A DNA stretch of 64,000 nt from a virus, in IMG/VR virus record IMGVR_UViG_3300030451_003654, positions 22,861-86,860 of that record. One strand, 5' to 3'. The first letter of the stretch is position 1. Every line of letters starts with the position of its first letter. Of the stretch, positions 27,705 to 35,031 are shown one piece after another. The notes under the pieces are model-generated. The model was not told the DNA's origin and did no database searches. It saw only the letters and a program-made list of their open reading frames with translations. Both the position numbers and the translations under genes were made by a program.

Positions 27705-28409
27705 TCAGCCTTGTACCTCACTAACAAGGTCATTTAATTCTTCCCAAGACATTTCACTAATATTGTCCATCTTTGCGATTACATCATCAGATAGTGTTGA
27801 GGTTGTTGTTGCTTGTGTAACTTGCTTTGCAATTACAGCATTGTTTGATTCAAGAGATTTGCGAAGTTCAGCAAACTCGTTCTTTAGAGCAGCAACTTCA
27901 GCACTTGCATCATACTTTTCCTTAGCAATCATGTTTGCTTCAGCCTGTAATTCAGCATTGTATCTTGCTTCAAATTCATTCTTAATCAAATCATATGCTC
28001 TTGCTTCTTCCTTTTCAGCCTTAAATTGTGCATATGCCTTTGCGATGTTTTCTTCGCTTAGGTCAAGAGTATCAATACTATTACCCTTGCGAGCAATAAA
28101 TTCACTATACTCAGCGTCAAATCTTCCTGTTAGGTTAGATTCTCCCATTTTTTGTCCTGTTGCGTTGTGTCCATATACAGTAGATTCAGCCGCTTTTGCT
28201 TCCTTATCTTCTTCCATATTTTCTTCATCATCTTCAGCCTTGTAAGACATGGATTCTTCATCATCCATATTTTCTTCATCATCAGCCATATTTTCTTCAT
28301 CCATAGCCATTTCTTCAACTTCGCTATCATCCTTCAAAATCATTTGATTTCGTAGTTGAGCAACAATGTCTTCAAACTCGCCTAATGCTTTACTAATTTC
28401 ATCAGTCAT
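27705..28409 (-). CDS. Capsid scaffold protein from internal start (234 aa)
   Basis: An in-frame ATG at codon 188 of the protease gene has AAAGGAAGTG five bases upstream. A 20-nt stretch around this site (core AAAGGAAGTGAAAAA) is identical to the initiation region of the major capsid gene. The product is the full scaffold: acidic N-terminus, coiled coil (residues about 130-200 of this product) and a C-terminal amphipathic helix with Trp. Separate scaffold made from inside a protease gene is known from lambda (C/Nu3). It lets the virus make more scaffold than protease. The call depends on the ribosome-binding site match. Confidence 0.75.
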   Translation of the reverse strand: MTDEISKALGEFEDIVAQLRNQMILKDDSEVEEMAMDEENMADDEENMDDEESMSYKAEDDEENMEEDKEAKAAESTVYGHNATGQKMGESNLTGRFDAEYSEFIARKGNSIDTLDLSEENIAKAYAQFKAEKEEARAYDLIKNEFEARYNAELQAEANMIAKEKYDASAEVAALKNEFAELRKSLESNNAVIAKQVTQATTTSTLSDDVIAKMDNISEMSWEELNDLVSEVQG

Positions 28410-28970
28410 TTTTTCACTTCCTTTATTTTTATCTTCCTTTACAATTTCAAATTTTGCTTCAGGGTTTATTCCCTCTTCACAAATTGTAATCTCATGGAGT
28501 TCCAATTTATCTATTTCTTTGTATGTACCAATATCAGGGTCATGGACATTATGCTTATGCATGGCTTGTCCACCAATACTAAAAGAGCGAAGTTTGCCTT
28601 TCCTAATATCTCTTGCAACCTCTTTCGCTTTTTCAATGTCGTTCCTCATTTTAATAACTACAAAGAATCCTGTATCATCGCAACCTGTCTTTAACAAATT
28701 ACCTTTTGTGTCTGTGTAGGAATCAATTACTTCTCCTACTTGTACATTTGAATGAGTAATCATTACATTTTTATAATCACTCTTCATGAATTTTTCGGCT
28801 GCTTCGGCTAAAGCATCTAATGTAATTAGGTCGTTCTGTTTATCTACTACATCAACAGAAGCATATCCAGCGATAACCAAATCTTTTCCTGTTCCTTTTA
28901 GAATTGCTAATTCAGAACCTGAAGTATGATGATTACCTAACCTAATAGGTTTAACCTGCAAAGAAGCCAT
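27705..28970 (-). CDS. Prohead protease fused to capsid scaffold
   Basis: A 421-residue protein. Residues 1-175 are an HK97-type prohead protease (herpesvirus assemblin fold). His73 lies in ITHSN and Ser131 in RSFSIGG as expected catalytic residues, followed by ELHEITICEEGINPEA. Residues 188-421 are the scaffold: acidic repeats (EENMADDEENMDDEE), a long coiled coil, and a Trp-containing C-terminal helix (EMSWEELNDLVSEVQG). The protease would process scaffold and capsid arms during head maturation. The gene has a TATA box 26 bases upstream and no Shine-Dalgarno, so it is probably leaderless. The scaffold is also made alone from an internal start. Confidence 0.92.
   Translation of the reverse strand: MASLQVKPIRLGNHHTSGSELAILKGTGKDLVIAGYASVDVVDKQNDLITLDALAEAAEKFMKSDYKNVMITHSNVQVGEVIDSYTDTKGNLLKTGCDDTGFFVVIKMRNDIEKAKEVARDIRKGKLRSFSIGGQAMHKHNVHDPDIGTYKEIDKLELHEITICEEGINPEAKFEIVKEDKNKGSEKMTDEISKALGEFEDIVAQLRNQMILKDDSEVEEMAMDEENMADDEENMDDEESMSYKAEDDEENMEEDKEAKAAESTVYGHNATGQKMGESNLTGRFDAEYSEFIARKGNSIDTLDLSEENIAKAYAQFKAEKEEARAYDLIKNEFEARYNAELQAEANMIAKEKYDASAEVAALKNEFAELRKSLESNNAVIAKQVTQATTTSTLSDDVIAKMDNISEMSWEELNDLVSEVQG
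28415..28423 (-). promoter_or_regulatory. Internal ribosome-binding site AAGGAAGTG for scaffold
   Basis: The Shine-Dalgarno sequence lies five bases before ATG 28409 and inside the protease reading frame, where it encodes KGSEK. The same sequence occurs at 27675-27683 before the capsid gene, with six bases of spacing. The match of more than the core motif suggests duplication or strong shared selection for equal initiation strength. Confidence 0.75.
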
Positions 28971-28994
28971 TGGTATATATTTTGTTTTTACAAG

Positions 28995-29002
28995 TATATA
29001 AA
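28995..29002 (-). promoter_or_regulatory. Archaeal-type TATA box of the head-gene promoter
   Basis: The - strand reads CCTTTATATACTTGTAA, with the TATA core at 29002-28995. Its centre is about 27-28 bases upstream of the protease ATG at 28970, so the predicted transcript starts at or within three bases of the ATG. No Shine-Dalgarno is present before that ATG, in contrast to most other genes here. It fits a strong leaderless promoter boosting capsid genes inside a long operon. Confidence 0.7.
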
Positions 29003-29011
29003 GGATAACCC

Positions 29012-31519
29012 TTATTCGTTAGAAAATGTAATACTTCTATATTTATCTTGATTAATATCCCATAACCCTTCATCACTATCTTTATCAGTTGGTTTAGTTT
29101 CATAACCTGTCCATGCTACCCACTTATCTTCATTCATTATTGGTACTACTCTAATATGAAATTTACCTTGATACATTTTACCATCTAATATATACTCATG
29201 ATAACCATCTCTTTGAGCACCTAATTCTATTTTCCCTTCATCTAACATTTTATGTTTATCAGGTTCTTCATCTATTTCGGCTAAATATTTTGTAGCCTTA
29301 CCAAACAATTCATAAATATCTTCAGTATTTTCTTGTTCTATTCTCCAACTAAATGTTTTACCCTTAGCAGTATAAATAAAATTTAAATCACCATCTTCTC
29401 TTTTCCATACCTCGTATGTATCTGAATCTTTTTCTTCATCTTTTTTTATAAAATCAGATTCAGGTAATTTAACTAATGTTTTTTCATCATGGTAGAATGT
29501 CTTTCTATTACTATTATATAATACACCAAAGGCTTCTCCTCTTTCTTTAATAAAATTAAATAATCCTTTTTCTAAATTAGTATCAGCAAATACTCTTTTA
29601 ATTATATCAGGTGCTTTTTGTTTTACCTTTCTAATTAAATCTACTTTACTAATCTCACCTTCATTAACTATTTCAGAAACAATTGACATTAACTTACCGC
29701 TATCTTTTTTGTATATAGAAGTTAATTCGTCTTTCCATAAATCAATATCTATCATAGCATTTTTAGCCATTAGATTATCTTGATAAAATCCTGATAATAC
29801 AAACCCATCGGTATCAAGAGTAGTATTTAATTCTACTACACCATGTATATTATCTGTAATTGAATATGATTTTTTAAGTGCTTCTATATTATAATCTGAT
29901 GCTGATTTTTTATTATCCTTTGATAAAAATTCTAAAGTAATAATTTTTTCAGGTTCTGTAACTTCAGGCTTTTCAATAACCTTAGCACTATATACTGAAA
30001 ATCCTGTCTTTGTTTTCTTTACTTCATCAACCTTAACTCTTATAATTTTACCAACTTCTGATTTAATTTTAGTATTAAGTGCTTTACCTACAACTAAGTA
30101 ATCTCTTTTATCATGTCTTTTTACAGGTTTAACTTCTTCATCGCCAATTGGACCTGCACCTAATGTATAACTAAATGTACCATTTTTATTTTTTCTTACT
30201 TCTAATACAAGTAAATCTAAATCTACAAACTTTTTCCATTTAACCCATTTAGGATTTTTCTTCTTCCCTACAATGTATGAGGACTTAGCATCTTTAATCA
30301 TCACACCTTCTGATGTAGGATTATTCATAATTTCTTTAGCATACTCTTCTATTTCTTCTAAGGAGTCAGCCATTCTTGTATTAGATTTACTTGGGAATTG
30401 TAGGTATTTATCTGATAACTTAGTAAATTCTCCCATTAGTAATTTTAATCTTTCTTCAAGTTTATTTTTCCAAATGTGTTCTCCATTTAATCTTAGAATA
30501 TCAAATACATGAACCCTTAACTCATAATTACTATCATTATTTTTTGAATTAATAAATGATATTGTATCGGCTCTATGTAGTGGTTCATCATCTTCATACA
30601 AAACAACCTCAGCATCTAATATACATTTAGGGAAATCTTCGTCTTGCATAATTTTAATTTGTTTATCAAACTTACCTGTAATATCTCTATTATTAAATGA
30701 ATATACTTTAATTTCTTTTGTTTTATGTATTTGTATTCTCATACCGTCATACTTTTCCTGTACTACATATTCTCCTGTAAAACCTTTTATTTCTTTCATA
30801 TCATCTATTTCAAAAATACGGTACATAGGTTTGTTAGGTACAATAAATTCATTTAAAGTATCTTTATCTTCTTTTAAAATTCTTTTAGTATCAGTTAATT
30901 CTTGCCATTCAGCAGGACTATGTTCACTTGTATATACTTCATACAATAATTCTCTTGCCGCTTGCATTTTAGATTTTAACCTTTTAACATTTACTTCTTC
31001 ACCATAGTTTTCTTGTAGCCATTCATAGATTTCTCCATCTGTTAAATCTAAACCTACAAATCCTTCAGTAAATGTATCTTCTAATTTACCAAAATCTTTC
31101 CAATTATCTAATGCACCACGACCTGTTCTATATACCCAATGTAAAAATATAGCATATAGTTGTTTATTCTCTAATAACTTCTTAGGTAATTCTGAACCAT
31201 ACTTTTTTCTGAATGGGTCTTTAGAGAAAGACTTTTCATCTTGTATTGTTTTTAGATTTTCATAAATTCTTTTAGCCTTTGCACCTTGCGGGTCTTTAGA
31301 TTCTTGGCTAAATAATAATGTTTCAGACATTTTATCTCTAAGTAAATCACCAATTGGTTGAGGACTATCCCAACTTTGTTGTATTTCTTCTACAACAGTT
31401 TCCCATTCATCTTTGTAATCTTTTGGTCTTTCTCTCGCACTTAAATATGCTACTCTTACTTTATCATAAAGTAGCCTTAAAGACCTTGATAAAGGGTCTA
31501 TTCTTCCCGCAACAGGCAT
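29012..31519 (-). CDS. ATP-dependent DNA ligase with extra N- and C-terminal domains
   Basis: An 835-residue protein. The nucleotidyltransferase core spans about residues 250-430, with motif I EKYDGMR (Lys256, the AMP-linked lysine), motif III LDAEVVLY (Glu304), motif IIIa RVHVFDIL, motif IV EGVMIKD and motif V VKWKKF. An OB fold follows to about residue 545. The N-terminal 240 residues may be a DNA-binding domain. The C-terminal ~280 residues (ending WVAWTGYETKPTD...) are unassigned and may be an added phosphoesterase- or capsid-linked domain. It seals nicks in DNA. It lies in the head gene cluster, which is unusual. AGGTG precedes its ATG. Confidence 0.9.
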   Translation of the reverse strand: MPVAGRIDPLSRSLRLLYDKVRVAYLSARERPKDYKDEWETVVEEIQQSWDSPQPIGDLLRDKMSETLLFSQESKDPQGAKAKRIYENLKTIQDEKSFSKDPFRKKYGSELPKKLLENKQLYAIFLHWVYRTGRGALDNWKDFGKLEDTFTEGFVGLDLTDGEIYEWLQENYGEEVNVKRLKSKMQAARELLYEVYTSEHSPAEWQELTDTKRILKEDKDTLNEFIVPNKPMYRIFEIDDMKEIKGFTGEYVVQEKYDGMRIQIHKTKEIKVYSFNNRDITGKFDKQIKIMQDEDFPKCILDAEVVLYEDDEPLHRADTISFINSKNNDSNYELRVHVFDILRLNGEHIWKNKLEERLKLLMGEFTKLSDKYLQFPSKSNTRMADSLEEIEEYAKEIMNNPTSEGVMIKDAKSSYIVGKKKNPKWVKWKKFVDLDLLVLEVRKNKNGTFSYTLGAGPIGDEEVKPVKRHDKRDYLVVGKALNTKIKSEVGKIIRVKVDEVKKTKTGFSVYSAKVIEKPEVTEPEKIITLEFLSKDNKKSASDYNIEALKKSYSITDNIHGVVELNTTLDTDGFVLSGFYQDNLMAKNAMIDIDLWKDELTSIYKKDSGKLMSIVSEIVNEGEISKVDLIRKVKQKAPDIIKRVFADTNLEKGLFNFIKERGEAFGVLYNSNRKTFYHDEKTLVKLPESDFIKKDEEKDSDTYEVWKREDGDLNFIYTAKGKTFSWRIEQENTEDIYELFGKATKYLAEIDEEPDKHKMLDEGKIELGAQRDGYHEYILDGKMYQGKFHIRVVPIMNEDKWVAWTGYETKPTDKDSDEGLWDINQDKYRSITFSNE

Positions 31520-31527
31520 TTAAACAC

Positions 31528-32064
31528 CTACTTCATATCATTAGGTTTTAATGCCGTAGGGGAATCTACTCTTGTAGTATCTAAAAACTTTTCAAGTTGT
31601 GCAGTAACTTCTTGTAATTTTCTTAAAAGTGCTTTACCTTCAGAAGTACTCATAGGATTCATAGCCTTTCTTTCTTCAGTTAAATCATCTTTTATTTCAC
31701 TTGCTGCTAAAGCCCCACCTGCTAATGCTAATTGAGGAACAAGATTTTCAATGTTATCATCTTCATCTTCCTTTGAAATAGAATCTCCTGTAAAATCTCT
31801 TGATGGTACTCTTCTATTAGGTACAAATCCTTTAGAAATAGTTTGTTCAATAGGCTTTGCAGTTAATCTAACTACATCTACTTTCTGTCCTTTCTTTTGG
31901 CTTGGCGTTGTAGGTTTTACATTAGGGTCAATATTACTTCCTAAATGATTAGAAAGTAGATTTGCTAATTCTACTAATTGTGTAATTACTGCCGTTGTTC
32001 TATCATCTTCATGTGAATGAACCGCAAAGTCCATTGTTACATCTGTTTCAGGTTTCCAATCCAT
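31528..32064 (-). CDS. Unknown head-module protein beginning MDWK (178 aa)
   Basis: I do not recognise it. ATG 32064 is preferred to 32076 because GGTGAGTAAA lies directly before it, giving an N-terminus MDWKPETDVTMDFAVHSHED. Residues about 25-45 form a hydrophobic helix. The middle is basic and Pro-rich, with SAxxA-like helices near residues 110-125 (LVPQLALAGGALAASEI), and the C-terminus is helical. The MDW start recalls the tag of the accessory cluster, but the ILK part is absent. It is coupled to the 75-residue gene upstream. It may be a head-assembly or scaffold accessory protein. Confidence 0.55.
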   Translation of the reverse strand: MDWKPETDVTMDFAVHSHEDDRTTAVITQLVELANLLSNHLGSNIDPNVKPTTPSQKKGQKVDVVRLTAKPIEQTISKGFVPNRRVPSRDFTGDSISKEDEDDNIENLVPQLALAGGALAASEIKDDLTEERKAMNPMSTSEGKALLRKLQEVTAQLEKFLDTTRVDSPTALKPNDMK

Positions 32065-32065
32065 T

Positions 32066-32293
32066 TTACTCACCACTCATTTTTACTACTAATTCGTCTA
32101 TTTCCTTCCAATCCATCTTTGCAATTGTATCAGCACTTGGTACTCTACTTGCTGTTTGAATTGATGGTTTCATTCCTTCTACTTTAACAAGACCTGACTT
32201 TAGTAAAACATTATCAGCATTAAATACTGTTGTTTCTAAGGTCTTGATTCTATCTACTAATTCTTTTAATAATAATGTTAATTCTTCATCCAT
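32066..32293 (-). CDS. Small helical head-module protein ending in a W-E-I-D-E-L-V helix (75 aa)
   Basis: A 75-residue protein with an N-terminal coiled coil (MDEELTLLLKELVDRIKTLE) and a C-terminus SADTIAKMDWKEIDELVVKM. The last part closely resembles the end of the scaffold protein (SDDVIAKMDNISEMSWEELNDLV). The shared ending suggests that both bind the same capsid partner, or that this is a small scaffold or chaperone paralog. It overlaps the following gene by a few bases. There is no enzyme motif. Confidence 0.65.
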   Translation of the reverse strand: MDEELTLLLKELVDRIKTLETTVFNADNVLLKSGLVKVEGMKPSIQTASRVPSADTIAKMDWKEIDELVVKMSGE

Positions 32294-32295
32294 TT

Positions 32296-34803
32296 TTACT
32301 CACCGCTTTTTGGGTATATCATTTCTCTTAATTCTCTATACAATTTTTCATAATCCTTGCGTAATCTTGTCGCTAATTTTACTACTTTAATATTCTCATC
32401 ATCTAACCTAAGAACCTTCTTGTTTAGTTTCTTATCTCCCTTAACAACACCTAATGTCCTTAATAATCTGATGAGTTCTGACAACTTAAGGAAATCATGC
32501 CCGAAGTATTCTGTGGGGTCGGCAATATTTAAAATTGCCTTTATTTTCTTCTTTTGTCTTTTGTTTAGAGATTCTAATATAATACCTACATCTTCTTTAA
32601 TAAGAATGTCATCCTCTTCTCCCAATACTAATAATAAATTATCAAGAGATTTTTTAGTTTCTTCTAAATTTTTGTATATTCCAGGTTTATATCTAACATA
32701 TTTTGTTCTTTCATATGTCTTAGGTTTTCCTTTTTTGTCACGAACAATACCCATATTATTACGCTGTGTTTCTGTAACTTTTTGTTTTCTCCAACCTACC
32801 ATTCTATGAATTTCCTCATCTGTATATTTTCTTGTACCATCTGTATTTTTAATACGCCTCAATCTTATAGTTTCTTTATCTACCCATGCATATAATTTTT
32901 TACCTGCTTCTTTTGGTTCAACTTCTTGAGTTACTAAATTTACTTTTTTACCTGCTTCTTGTTGTGTTGGTAATGCGCTTGGTGCTATTTTACTTGGCTT
33001 TAAAAACTCTACATCAATTTCAGTATCAACTCTAAGTAATCTTCTTAGAATAGTAGAAGATTTATACAATTCCATAAAAGTAGTAATAATATATGAAAGG
33101 ATAGTTTCTCCGTAAATTTCTTCACTTAACATTTTAGTAATATTTTCTTCTATTACTTTTAATTCATCAGCATCTCTACCTTTATATTTAGTACTCAATC
33201 CTTCTCCTTTGGCAATATCTATTAAATCTTCAATGACAGACCTAACTTCGCTTGAATTACCATAAGCCTTCAAGATTTTACTAAATCTTGGACCTAATCT
33301 AAATTTAATTTTATTATCTGAATCAATTACCACACCCTTTCTAACAGCATTAACTAATTTAGGAAGAATATCATTCTCAAACATTCTTAATTTAGCAAAA
33401 TCTCCAACCTTTGTATCTGATTTACTTCTCATTAATCCATCTCTAATACCTTGTAAAAAGTATGCAAAGTCTTCTTCAGATGTATTAGAATCTACAATAT
33501 AATCATCCCAAACATCATTAAATAGAGTTACAAGATTATTAATTGTATTCTTTTTACCTGTAATAAGTTGAGGATATTCAGGTAAAATATCAGCAATTTT
33601 TTCTATATATTTATATTTACTTCTTTCAGATAGTTTTACCCAATTTTGATATGACTTAGAATAACCCATTTTCTTTAACCAATATTCTCCAATAGGTCTA
33701 AGATATTGATTATTAAACCATGTATCTCTTGTTAAATCAATAGTTTCAAATCCTTTAAAGAAATCTACATTAGATATATTTCTTGAATCTCCCGTACCAA
33801 AATTAATTCTAATACTTGTTTGTCTTGATTTATCTCTCGATGTATTAAATTTAGAATCTTGTCCTATTTCCATACCTTTTTCTTTTGCTTCAATTTGTGA
33901 AGGAGAAATATTTACATTTCTTCCTACCTGTCTATTTTTTATATCTTTTTCTAACTCAACCTTAATTTCTTCTAAGGCTTCTCTATCTTCATCAGATATT
34001 TCTTTTTCATTTAAAAATTTCTGTAATCTAAGTAAAGATTCTTTAGTAGGGCTATATAGAGAACCAACTAAATTTAATAAATCCATAAAACTTTTGTAAC
34101 TTTCTTCTCTATTAGCCGCATTTTTAATCCATTCGTCTAATAATTTTTGACCTTCAGTTTTTGCTGCTTCTTCTTCAGCCCTTTGTTTTTCTTGTTCAAG
34201 TTTTCTTGCGGCAGTTGCTAATGCTGCTCTATCTAACTTAACTTTATCTTCTTTATCTTTTATTTTTTGCTGTTTCTTTCTTTCCTTTGCCTGTTCTCTA
34301 CGGGCAATATTAAGATTCTTTTCATATTCAGCAATTTGCATTTTAATATCTTTAAGAGATTCTTCAGGATGTTTTTGTTGTAAATATTCAAGCATTACCT
34401 TTTCTTCTTCTTTACCATCAGGATATTTTTTAATTAATTCAGGTTTTAGGTTTTCTTTTATTTCATTAGCAAGAGCCTCACCTCTTTTTTCCTGTCCACC
34501 TATATATGTTAATCTACCATTAACCATTTGTTTTTCAGGATGTTTTTCTAATATTTCCTTCTTCTTTTCTTCAAAGTATGAATCTAAAATTGTAGGATAT
34601 TGGAAAGATATAAAAGAAACTTTATCATCGTTAAATTGTTTCAATTGGATAATTAATCTTGTATCAAGAGAAACATCTCTTAACAATTTTTTAACTTCTT
34701 CTTCTGTAATAGCCTTAGTAATATAATCACTATCTACTAAAGCGTAGAAAAGTCTTTGATAAAGACTCTTATGTAAATTATAAACTAAGACGGATGATTG
34801 CAT
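32296..34803 (-). CDS. Large unknown head-module protein with coiled coil (835 aa)
   Basis: I do not recognise it. The N-terminal ~110 residues look globular (MQSSVLVYNLHKSLYQRLFY). Residues about 125-230 form a long charged coiled coil (KERKKQQKIKDKEDKVKLDR, RKLEQEKQRAEEEAAKTEG). The rest is helical with Lys/Arg/Glu-rich segments. It sits between the portal-side genes and the ligase. Location suggests an inner head or portal-core protein, perhaps ejected with DNA, like the large internal proteins of some tailed viruses. ATG 34803 has AAGGAAGTTTGATT upstream. Confidence 0.65.
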   Translation of the reverse strand: MQSSVLVYNLHKSLYQRLFYALVDSDYITKAITEEEVKKLLRDVSLDTRLIIQLKQFNDDKVSFISFQYPTILDSYFEEKKKEILEKHPEKQMVNGRLTYIGGQEKRGEALANEIKENLKPELIKKYPDGKEEEKVMLEYLQQKHPEESLKDIKMQIAEYEKNLNIARREQAKERKKQQKIKDKEDKVKLDRAALATAARKLEQEKQRAEEEAAKTEGQKLLDEWIKNAANREESYKSFMDLLNLVGSLYSPTKESLLRLQKFLNEKEISDEDREALEEIKVELEKDIKNRQVGRNVNISPSQIEAKEKGMEIGQDSKFNTSRDKSRQTSIRINFGTGDSRNISNVDFFKGFETIDLTRDTWFNNQYLRPIGEYWLKKMGYSKSYQNWVKLSERSKYKYIEKIADILPEYPQLITGKKNTINNLVTLFNDVWDDYIVDSNTSEEDFAYFLQGIRDGLMRSKSDTKVGDFAKLRMFENDILPKLVNAVRKGVVIDSDNKIKFRLGPRFSKILKAYGNSSEVRSVIEDLIDIAKGEGLSTKYKGRDADELKVIEENITKMLSEEIYGETILSYIITTFMELYKSSTILRRLLRVDTEIDVEFLKPSKIAPSALPTQQEAGKKVNLVTQEVEPKEAGKKLYAWVDKETIRLRRIKNTDGTRKYTDEEIHRMVGWRKQKVTETQRNNMGIVRDKKGKPKTYERTKYVRYKPGIYKNLEETKKSLDNLLLVLGEEDDILIKEDVGIILESLNKRQKKKIKAILNIADPTEYFGHDFLKLSELIRLLRTLGVVKGDKKLNKKVLRLDDENIKVVKLATRLRKDYEKLYRELREMIYPKSGE

Positions 34804-34805
34804 AA

Positions 34806-35030
34806 TCAAACTTCCTTCATCTTCTTGTTTATTTTTGGACCGCCTGTAATAAATCCTGGAATTGATTGTTCATTAATTCCTTTATTTACGGGTGGGTGTT
34901 CATGAACCCCTGCTGGAACTGTATTTACAGTTTGCTTTTCCGCTTTAGGTTCTTGATTAACCTTCTTTCTAAGATTATCAATTTTTGCTCTTGCTTCTTC
35001 TAATTTTCTATTAATTATATTATTATTCAT
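34806..35030 (-). CDS. Small basic Pro-rich protein following the portal (74 aa)
   Basis: A 74-residue protein, read from ATG 35030, which follows the portal stop by one base and has AAAGGAGAGTTGG just upstream. A longer start at 35120 would overlap the portal by 89 bases without a ribosome-binding site. It has a short N-terminal helix (NRKLEEARAKIDNLRKK), then a Pro-rich, His-containing stretch (AGVHEHPPVNKG) and a basic end. It is possibly a portal-associated assembly factor. No motif assigns a function. Confidence 0.55.
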   Translation of the reverse strand: MNNNIINRKLEEARAKIDNLRKKVNQEPKAEKQTVNTVPAGVHEHPPVNKGINEQSIPGFITGGPKINKKMKEV

Positions 35031-35031
35031 T

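Noticed and set aside
27763-28245. 160-codon open frame on the + strand, opposite the scaffold
   Set aside because: It is a mirror of the biased codons of the acidic, Ala-rich scaffold gene. It has no ribosome-binding site, and its Ser/Ala/Phe-rich composition is typical of antisense frames.
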